64,000 nucleotides of DNA, taken from Actinomadura coerulea. Its GTDB lineage: Bacteria; Actinomycetota; Actinomycetes; Streptosporangiales; Streptosporangiaceae. This document shows, one piece after another, positions 58,351 through 64,000 of this stretch (positions are counted from its first letter, which is position 1; every line of letters starts with the position of its first letter). The DNA is taken from assembly GCF_014208105.1 (NCBI RefSeq), contig NZ_JACHMQ010000001.1, forward strand, positions 2,852,001 to 2,916,000. The letters are read 5' to 3'. The notes below the pieces were generated by a model. That model was not told the DNA's origin and made no database searches. It saw only the letters and a program-made list of their open reading frames with translations. A program made the translations under genes and the position numbers.

Positions 58351-59265
58351 ATGGGCAGCTTGATAGGACGGAACCTGCTCGCCGGCGCGGATCCTGATGT
58401 CGCCGCCGACTCCGGCTACGCCGACCACCCGCCGCGTATGGGCTTCTTCACCGACACGTCGGTGTGCATCGGCTGCAAGGCGTGCGAGGTGGCGTGCAAG
58501 GAGTGGAACGCCGTCCCCGAGGACGGCCTCGAGTTCACCGGCATGTCCTACGACAACACGCAGGGCCTCGGCGCCGACACCTGGCGGCACGTCGCGTTCA
58601 TCGAGCAGAGCAAGCCGATCGGCCAGAACGAGACCGGCGTCGACCACGGGGCCGCCGACCAGGGGGCGGCGGCGGGCGCGGGCGGCATGCGCTGGCTGAT
58701 GGCCTCCGACGTGTGCAAGCACTGCACGCACGCCGCGTGCCTCGACGTGTGCCCGACCGGGTCGCTGTTCCGCACCGAGTTCGGCACGGTGGTCGTCCAG
58801 GAGGACATCTGCAACGGCTGCGGCTACTGCGTGCCCGCCTGCCCATACGGGGTCATCGACCAGCGCAAGGGCGACGGGCGGGCCTGGAAGTGCACCCTGT
58901 GCTACGACCGGATCGGCGTGGGGCAGGAGCCCGCGTGCGCGAAGGCGTGCCCGACCGACTCGATCCAGTTCGGCCCGCTGGACGAGCTGCGCGAGCGGGC
59001 CGCGATGCGCGTGGACCAGCTCCACGGCCTCGGCGTCGAGGACGCCCGCCTCTACGGGCAGGACCCGGACGACGGCGTCGGCGGCGACGGCGCCTTCTTC
59101 CTCCTGCTGGACGAGCCGGAGGTGTACGGGCTGCCGCCGGATCCGGTCGTCACCACCCGCGACCTGCCGTCCATGTGGCGGCACGCCGGGGTCGCCGCCG
59201 CCGCGCTGCTCGGCGGGCTCGCCACCGTCTTCGCCGCGCACGGCCGCGAGGGGGGCGCGCGATGA
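58351..59265 (+). CDS. Four-cluster ferredoxin subunit (FdnH-like) of an electron-transfer complex
   Basis: A 304-residue iron-sulfur protein with sixteen Cys in four groups: CIGCKACEVACKEW, CKHCTHAACLDVCP, CNGCGYCVPACPYG and CTLCYDRIG followed by PACAKACPTD. This is the DMSO-reductase/formate-dehydrogenase beta subunit pattern. A C-terminal membrane helix (GVAAAALLGGLATVFAA) anchors it as in FdnH. ATG 58351 follows GGGAG at 8 nt; a GTG at 58327 is the alternative. It overlaps the NrfD-like gene by ATGA. The molybdopterin catalytic subunit that such proteins serve is not encoded on either side. Confidence 0.92.
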   Translation: MGSLIGRNLLAGADPDVAADSGYADHPPRMGFFTDTSVCIGCKACEVACKEWNAVPEDGLEFTGMSYDNTQGLGADTWRHVAFIEQSKPIGQNETGVDHGAADQGAAAGAGGMRWLMASDVCKHCTHAACLDVCPTGSLFRTEFGTVVVQEDICNGCGYCVPACPYGVIDQRKGDGRAWKCTLCYDRIGVGQEPACAKACPTDSIQFGPLDELRERAAMRVDQLHGLGVEDARLYGQDPDDGVGGDGAFFLLLDEPEVYGLPPDPVVTTRDLPSMWRHAGVAAAALLGGLATVFAAHGREGGAR

Positions 59266-60299
59266 GCTCGTCGGAGGTCGGCAAGGAGGGCGTGCGCGGG
59301 GAGCGGCCCGGCCGGGAGGCCCAGATCGGCAAGGGCCTGCGCGGCCGGGGACGGCGCCGGGGCGGGCGCGGCGAGAAGGCCATGGTGCCGGAGGCGGAGT
59401 TCACCTCCTACTACGGCAAGCCCATCCTGAACCCGCCGGTGTGGAAGTCCCTGGACATCGCGGGGTACTTCTTCCTCGGCGGGCTGGCCGGCGCGGGGTC
59501 GGTGCTCGCCGCCGGCGCGCAGCTGACCGGGCGCACGGCGGCCGCGCGGGCGCTGAAGATCTCCTCGCTGGCCGCCATCGGCGGGTCCACGGCCGCGCTG
59601 GTCCACGACCTCGGGCGGCCGGAGCGGTTCTACAACATGCTGCGCGTCATGAAGCCGACGTCGCCGATGAGCGTCGGCTCCTGGCTGCTGGCCGCCTACG
59701 GCCCCGCCGCGGGCGCCGCCGCCGCGCTGGAGGTGACCGGGCTGCTCCCGCGCCTCGGCCGCGCCGCCACCGCCGGGGCCGCCGTGCTCGGCCCGGCCGT
59801 CGCCGCCTACACCGCGGTACTCGCCGCCGACACCGCCGTCCCCGCCTGGCACGAGGCGCACCGCGAGCTTCCGTTCGTCTTCGTCGGCTCGGCCGCCGCC
59901 GCGGCGGCCGGCATGGCGCTGGTCGCCGCCCCCGTCCGGGAGAACGCCCCGATGCGCACCGCCGCCGTGTTCGGCGCCGGCCTGGAACTGGCCGCGGCCG
60001 CGGTGCTGGAGCGCCGGGCCGGGCTGGCCGCCGAACCTTACCGGCGGGGCAGGGCCGGAGCCTACATGCGCGCGGGCGAGGTCCTCTCGGCCGCGGGCAC
60101 CGCGGGCTGCGTGCTGCTCGGCGGGCGCAGCCGGGCCGCGGCGGCGCTGAGCGGGGCGGCGCTTCTGGCGAGTTCGGCCTGCACGCGTTTCGGCGTCTTC
60201 CACGCGGGCGTGCAGTCGGCCGAGGACCCCAAGTACACCGTCGTTCCCCAGCGGGAACGCCTCGCGGCGCGCGGTCCCGGACCGACGCGGGAGCCGTGA
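59262..60299 (+). CDS. nrfD: NrfD/PsrC-like membrane subunit
   Basis: A 345-residue protein. After a basic N-terminal stretch, about eight membrane helices start at YFFLGGLAGAGSVLAAGA, with loop motifs SYYGKPILNPPVWKSLDI, HDLGRPERFYNMLRVMKPT and SPMSVGSWLLAAYGPAAG. NrfD-like subunits pass electrons between the ferredoxin subunit and the quinone pool without haem. It is translationally coupled to the ferredoxin gene. The tail PKYTVVPQRERLAARG is conserved in actinobacterial formate dehydrogenase clusters. Confidence 0.9.
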   Translation: MSSSEVGKEGVRGERPGREAQIGKGLRGRGRRRGGRGEKAMVPEAEFTSYYGKPILNPPVWKSLDIAGYFFLGGLAGAGSVLAAGAQLTGRTAAARALKISSLAAIGGSTAALVHDLGRPERFYNMLRVMKPTSPMSVGSWLLAAYGPAAGAAAALEVTGLLPRLGRAATAGAAVLGPAVAAYTAVLAADTAVPAWHEAHRELPFVFVGSAAAAAAGMALVAAPVRENAPMRTAAVFGAGLELAAAAVLERRAGLAAEPYRRGRAGAYMRAGEVLSAAGTAGCVLLGGRSRAAAALSGAALLASSACTRFGVFHAGVQSAEDPKYTVVPQRERLAARGPGPTREP

Positions 60300-60382
60300 C
60301 GTGGGAGAGCGGAGCCAACCGCACCTACACAACCGGCACGTCGAGCCGCACCACCAACGACGCCTGGCGGTAGCCCGGCCGC

Positions 60383-60412
60383 GGGCCGGCCTCCCGTGTG
60401 CGGGGCCGGCCC
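60383..60412. terminator. Hairpin between NrfD and thioesterase genes
   Basis: GGGCCGGC (60383-60390) pairs with GCCGGCCC (60405-60412), extended by CCCG/CGGG near the loop TGTG. It lies between the convergent NrfD-like and tesB genes, 8 bp from the tesB stop. Confidence 0.65.
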
Positions 60413-60420
60413 GGCCCATG

Positions 60421-61239
60421 TCAGGAGCGCGGCGTGCGGAAGAGGGTCTCCTGGGTGAGGCTGGCGACGAGCACGCCGTCCCCGGCGTGGATCGTTCCGG
60501 TGTACCAGCCGCGCCCCGCGGCGACCGTCTGCGGGACGAGGTCCATCAGCACCCAGTCGTCCATGCGGACCGGCCGGTGGAACCAGACGGCGTGATCGAG
60601 GCTGGACCCCGACCGGGCCGCGCCGTCGTGCAGCGCGATCAGCCCGCTGGAGATGTCGGACAGGTAGGTCAGCACGCACGCGTGGAGCAGGTCGTCGTCC
60701 GGCAGCGGCGCGGTGCAGCGCGACCACAGCCGCGTCGGGAAGTCGGCCGCCTCGTAGGGCTGCGGCGGCACGCGGCTCTCCATGGAGAAGAGCCGCGGGA
60801 CCGGCGACGCCGGGAGGTTCTCCGGCCCGGGGACCCGGGGCGCCGGGTGCACCTGCCGGTCCTCGTCGTCGGCGGGCCGCTGGAACGACACCGACATGCT
60901 GAAGATGACCTCGCCGCCCTGCAGCGCCACCACGCGGCGCGCCGAGAACGAGCGGCCGTCGCGGTCCCGGTCCACCCGGAAGATCGTCGGCCGTGCCGCG
61001 TCGCCGCCGCGCAGGAAGTAGCCGTGCAGCGAGTGCGGCAGCCGCCCCTCCGGGACGGTGCCGCCCGCCGCGCGCAGCGCCTGCGCCGCGACCTGCCCGC
61101 CGTACAGCGGGTACGGGTCGTCGAAGACGAGGGCGCCCCGGTAGAGGTCCCGGTCGAGTTCCTCCAGGTCCAGCAGGTCCAGGACGGAATGGAGGGACTC
61201 CAGCCGGGCTTCGGGCTCTTCGGAGATGGAGGGTCGCAC
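60421..61239 (-). CDS. tesB: Acyl-CoA thioesterase II
   Basis: A 272-residue double hotdog thioesterase: residues about 20-120 with YRGALVFDDPYPLYGGQVAA and SLHGYFLRGGDAARPTIF, and 150-265 with GSSLDHAVWFHRPVRMDDWV, where the Asp of LDHAVWFH is the catalytic residue of the TesB family. It releases free fatty acid from acyl-CoA in the cytoplasm. GTG start at 61239, with no clear ribosome binding site; leaderless translation is possible. It follows the DoxX gene after 55 bp on the same strand. Confidence 0.93.
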   Translation of the reverse strand: MRPSISEEPEARLESLHSVLDLLDLEELDRDLYRGALVFDDPYPLYGGQVAAQALRAAGGTVPEGRLPHSLHGYFLRGGDAARPTIFRVDRDRDGRSFSARRVVALQGGEVIFSMSVSFQRPADDEDRQVHPAPRVPGPENLPASPVPRLFSMESRVPPQPYEAADFPTRLWSRCTAPLPDDDLLHACVLTYLSDISSGLIALHDGAARSGSSLDHAVWFHRPVRMDDWVLMDLVPQTVAAGRGWYTGTIHAGDGVLVASLTQETLFRTPRS

Positions 61240-61294
61240 GCTCGTGACGTTATCCGACCCGGGCGCGGTCCGGCCGGGCGGGCGCCGCGCGCGT

Positions 61295-61834
61295 TCAGTC
61301 CTCCGGCGCCGGGGCGGGGCGCCTGCCGGGGCGCCAGAAGGCGGCCAGCAGGAGGGCGGCGCCGAGGCCCCCGGCCAGGGCGGTGACGGCCAGCCCCGTC
61401 CACCCCGACAGGTCGGCGTCGAGCCCGAGGACGCGGTCCAGGGACGCCGCGCCGCCGCCGAGCGCGCCCACCGCGCACGCCACCATGATGATCATGACCA
61501 CGTACTCGTAGCCCTGCCCGGGGCGGAAGATGAAGAAGCCGTTCCGCAGGTGCGCGGTGATGAGCGCGACGGCCATCGTGCCCACCGCGCCCGCGGCGGC
61601 CAGCGGTGTGAGCAGGCCGAGCAGCAGCAGGAGGCCCGCGCCCAGTTCGGTGCCCGTCGCCATCAGCGCGTGCAGCCGCCCCGGCCGCAGCCCCATCGAC
61701 TCGAACCAGCCCGCCGTGCCCTCGATCCTCCCCCCGCCGAACGCGTGGTTCCAGCCGTGCGCCACGAGGGTGCCTCCGACGGACACCCGCAGGAGAAGGG
61801 AGGCGATGTCGATCCCCGCCGCGTCCACAGCCAT
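61295..61834 (-). CDS. DoxX family membrane protein
   Basis: A 179-residue protein with four membrane helices, the DoxX plan: ASLLLRVSVGGTLVAHGWNH, ALMATGTELGAGLLLLLGLL, PLAAAGAVGTMAVALITAHL, then EYVVMIIMVACAVGALGGG. The HGWNHAFGGG and GWFESMGLRPG loops are those of the DoxX/SURF4-like family, linked to oxidoreductase and redox stress functions in mycobacteria. GGAAGGGG precedes the ATG at 61834. It is probably co-transcribed with tesB. Confidence 0.93.
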   Translation of the reverse strand: MAVDAAGIDIASLLLRVSVGGTLVAHGWNHAFGGGRIEGTAGWFESMGLRPGRLHALMATGTELGAGLLLLLGLLTPLAAAGAVGTMAVALITAHLRNGFFIFRPGQGYEYVVMIIMVACAVGALGGGAASLDRVLGLDADLSGWTGLAVTALAGGLGAALLLAAFWRPGRRPAPAPED

Positions 61835-62116
61835 GCCCGGCCCCTTCCTCGTGCGCTGGAAACGCCCAGTAACGTACCGGACCGGGCGGGTGCTCAGCGC
61901 TGTGTGTGCGACTTCCAACCAGGGCGCGGCCTTCCTCAACGCTCTCCGTATCGCCGGGCACCGGCGCGCCGACCGCCGGGCCGTCTCCTCCCTCGCATAT
62001 CGCGCCGCCCGTGGGGCAGATCACAGAAGGTCAGGCTCCGCATCGCGTCACATTCGGGTGCGTCCGGTCCATCTTTCTCTGTGAGCGGTACGGGCGCGGA
62101 GAGCTTGGGAGGCGGC

Positions 62117-62758
62117 ATGGACAGCGTGGCGAGGAAGTTCGATTTGACGATGCTGTACGCCGCCTACGACGCCTTCCGCCGCGACACCGCCCGGTTGGAG
62201 GTCGCGGCCCGGCCCGGTTCCGCCTTCGGGTGGGCCCGGGCCGCGGACGGCTGGACCCTGTTCACCGCCCACTGGAGCCTTCAGGACCGCGCCGAGAAGA
62301 ACGCCCTCTGGACCGTCATGTACGCCAAGGACGCCGACGGGCCCGGACGGGTCGGCGTGGTCCTCGACGCCATGGCGTCGCTGGCCCTGAAGGCCGTCCC
62401 GCTGATCGACGGCCTGGAGGCGGCGCTGGAGCACCGCGACCGCGGCGCGTTCGCCCGGTACGCGCGCGATCTGCGGGTTTCGGTGGACGCGCTGCTGGAC
62501 TTCAAGGAGTCCAACGTCCTGCCCCTGATCCAGGAGACCCTCACCCCGTTCGAATGGGGCGCCTTCGACGTGGAGCTCCGCCGCGGGCTGGGGCTGCGCG
62601 GGCTCGGGGTGTTCCTGCCCTGGCTGCTCGACGGCGCCCCGGACGGTACCCGCCGCGCCGTGCTGGGGCTGCTGCCGCCGCCGATCCGGCTCTGCTACCG
62701 GGCGCGCTGGCGTCCGCGCTACCTGCGCCGCGGCGGGCTCGCCGCCCGAGGGCGCTGA
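62117..62758 (+). CDS. Hemerythrin-like protein that has lost its iron ligands
   Basis: A 213-residue all-helical protein. Its spacing fits a hemerythrin domain: MLYAAYDAFRRDTARLEVAA (family: M-x-x-x-H-D-A-x-R-R-D), then TLFTAHWSLQDRAEKNALWT (family: H-H-x-x-E-D), and LDFKESNVLPLIQETLTPFEW (family: H-x-x-x-E-E-x-x-x-x-P-L). The His residues that hold the di-iron site are Tyr, Trp/Ser and Leu here; only a few acidic positions survive. The last 50 residues are Arg-rich. GGGAGG is upstream of the ATG. It is divergent from DoxX and followed after 137 bp by qcrB. A structural or regulatory role is the best guess. Confidence 0.75.
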   Translation: MDSVARKFDLTMLYAAYDAFRRDTARLEVAARPGSAFGWARAADGWTLFTAHWSLQDRAEKNALWTVMYAKDADGPGRVGVVLDAMASLALKAVPLIDGLEAALEHRDRGAFARYARDLRVSVDALLDFKESNVLPLIQETLTPFEWGAFDVELRRGLGLRGLGVFLPWLLDGAPDGTRRAVLGLLPPPIRLCYRARWRPRYLRRGGLAARGR

Positions 62759-62796
62759 GCCCGCCCGCCGAGAACCCCGCATGACCGTCTCGTCAT

Positions 62797-62812
62797 GTGA
62801 CGCGGCCCACAT
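62797..62812. promoter_or_regulatory. Crp/GlxR-like site upstream of qcrB
   Basis: TGTGACGCGGCCCACA matches the Crp/GlxR consensus TGTGA-N6-TCACA at 9 of 10 fixed positions. It is 84 bp ahead of the qcrB start. Cyt bc1 genes are controlled by GlxR in corynebacteria. A second perfect palindrome, GAATGTCACATTC, lies at 62818-62830 in the same gap and may be a second regulator site. Confidence 0.6.
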
Positions 62813-62895
62813 CCCGGAATGTCACATTCGCGGCCCAGGGTCGGTCTCATGCCCGGAAGCGCGACTGCCCAGAGCGCGACGGAGGGATGCGGACG

Positions 62896-64000
62896 ATGGC
62901 GGGAACGAGGGCGCCCGGCGGGGCGCGGGCCGGCACGCGGAGGCCGCCCAGGGGACTGGACGTCACGGTACGGGCGCTGGACGAGCGGTTCGGCACCACC
63001 GGCTTCGCGCGCAAGGCGCTGCGCAAGGCCTTCCCGGACCAGTGGACCTTCCTGCTCGGCGAGATCGCGATGTACTCGTTCGTGATCATTCTGCTGACCG
63101 GGGTGTACCTGACGCTGTTCTTCAAGCCGAGCATGCACGAGGTCGTCTACAACGGCTCGTACACGAAGCTGAAGGGCGTGGAGATGAGCGAGGCGTACGC
63201 CTCCGCTCTCAAGATCAGCTTCGACGTGCGGGGCGGGCTGCTCGTCCGGCAGATCCACCACTGGTCCACGCTCATCTTCATGGGCGCGATCCTCGTGCAC
63301 ATGCTGCGGAACTTCTTCACCGGGGCGTTCCGCAAGCCCCGCGAGCTGAACTGGCTGATCGGCATCGCCATGTTCATGCTCGTGATGCTGAACGGCCTGT
63401 TCGGCTACTCGCTTCCGGACGACCTGCTCTCCGGCACGGGCCTGCGCATCCTGGAGGGCGTGCTCGCGTCGCTCCCGCTGGTCGGCTCGTACGCGGTGAT
63501 GTTCCTGTTCGGCGGCGAGTACCCGGGCACCGACATCATCCCCCGCCTGTACGTCATCCACGTGCTGCTGATCCCCGGGATCCTGGCGGCGCTGATCCCG
63601 CTGCACGCCGTCGTGCTGACCTGGCGGCAGACGCACACGCAGTTCCCGGGCAAGGGCAGCTCGAACACGACCGTCCGCGGCTACCCGTTCTTCCCCGTCT
63701 TCATCGCCAAGACGACGGCGTTCTTCCTGTGGGTGCTGGGCGTGACGACCCTGCTGGCCGCGTTCTTCCAGATCAACCCGATCTGGCTGTTCGGGCCCTA
63801 CGACCCCGGCGCGATCAGCTCCGGGTCGCAGCCCGACTGGTACATGGGCTGGCTGGAGGGCGCGCTGCGGATCATGCCGTCCTGGGAGATCAGCGTCTGG
63901 GGCCACACCGTCGCGATGAGCGTGGTCGTCCCGGCCCTCGTGGTGCCCGGGCTGCTGTTCACCGGGCTGGCCGTCTACCCGTTCCTGGAACGCTGGGTGA
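62896..64000 (+). CDS. qcrB: Cytochrome b subunit of a bc complex (partial, cut by the right edge)
   Basis: 368 codons are visible; the actinobacterial QcrB is about 540 residues, so a third is missing. The start MAGTRAPGGARAGTRRPPRG leads to LDERFGTTGFARKALRKAF and DQWTFLLGEIAMYSFV, typical of QcrB. Haem ligands lie in VRQIHHWSTLIFMGAILVHM and in RLYVIHVLLIPGILAALIP followed by LHAV. The Qo-site motif is QPDWYMGWLEGALR. GGAGGG precedes the ATG at 62896. No qcrC or qcrA is upstream, unlike the canonical operon; a 137-bp promoter region with a Crp-like site is there instead. It is probably a second, solitary qcrB. Confidence 0.95.
   Translation, partial: MAGTRAPGGARAGTRRPPRGLDVTVRALDERFGTTGFARKALRKAFPDQWTFLLGEIAMYSFVIILLTGVYLTLFFKPSMHEVVYNGSYTKLKGVEMSEAYASALKISFDVRGGLLVRQIHHWSTLIFMGAILVHMLRNFFTGAFRKPRELNWLIGIAMFMLVMLNGLFGYSLPDDLLSGTGLRILEGVLASLPLVGSYAVMFLFGGEYPGTDIIPRLYVIHVLLIPGILAALIPLHAVVLTWRQTHTQFPGKGSSNTTVRGYPFFPVFIAKTTAFFLWVLGVTTLLAAFFQINPIWLFGPYDPGAISSGSQPDWYMGWLEGALRIMPSWEISVWGHTVAMSVVVPALVVPGLLFTGLAVYPFLERWV

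Noticed and set aside
1..64000. CRISPR arrays, insertion sequences, rRNA genes
   Set aside because: No regularly spaced short repeats, transposase motifs or rRNA sequences were seen anywhere in the window.

Overview
The window is very GC-rich (third codon positions almost all G or C), with GTG starts, frequent ATGA/GTGA gene overlaps, an F420-type luciferase-like oxidoreductase, polyphosphate glucokinase, a conservon (histidine kinase, roadblock, DUF742, GTPase), TerD proteins and an actinobacterial-type QcrB. This points to a multicellular actinomycete; an Actinomadura-like member of the Streptosporangiales is my best guess, but the sequence alone does not fix the genus. It reads as ordinary chromosome: no phage, integrase, transposase or CRISPR array is visible.

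Layout. 1-1629: a TetR gene cut by the left edge, divergent from an SDR reductase and a Gdx-type small multidrug transporter. 1658-2461: polyphosphate glucokinase. 2458-10695 (minus): a sugar ABC importer (binding lipoprotein, two permeases, ATPase) in overlapping array with a PHP metallohydrolase and a GH38 alpha-mannosidase. 10776-13280 (minus): a winged-helix regulator, pabB and pabC. 13408-13693: a Gly-Cys-Val tRNA cluster followed by an 81-bp tandem repeat and about 350 bp without a convincing gene. 14217-17145: a GH71 lipoprotein divergent from an ArsR-SRPBCC fusion and a DinB-like gene. 17146-21270: two TerD genes (one fused to a degenerate FtsK-like region), an excalibur lipoprotein and a secreted S1 protease.

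21419-33955 is a second carbohydrate locus. A minus-strand run (DeoR regulator, GH4, PfkB kinase, binding lipoprotein, two permeases, secreted PIG-L de-N-acetylase) faces a plus-strand run (SIS isomerase, tagatose/fructose-phosphate kinase, class II aldolase). Together they look like a PTS-free amino-sugar or galactosamine-type catabolic pathway: outside deacetylation, ABC import, phosphorylation, 6-phosphoglycoside cleavage, isomerisation/deamination, second phosphorylation and aldol cleavage.

33924-49763 holds housekeeping and mixed genes: a RibD-type reductase, an LtaS/sulfatase-like membrane enzyme, a GT-C mannosyltransferase-like protein, a large PcfJ-like protein, two FAD oxidoreductases, inorganic pyrophosphatase, DNA polymerase I, an LLM oxidoreductase and a secreted M28 peptidase. 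50242-54047 is a complete conservon. 54044-55836 is a TetR / acyl-CoA dehydrogenase pair. 56168-58198 encodes a small membrane protein and a membrane-anchored Crp-like protein with a cyclase-like C-terminus. 58351-64000 is respiratory in flavour: a four-cluster ferredoxin and an NrfD subunit without a catalytic subunit, thioesterase II, DoxX, a hemerythrin-like protein that has lost its ligands, and a solitary qcrB cut by the right edge with a Crp-like site upstream.
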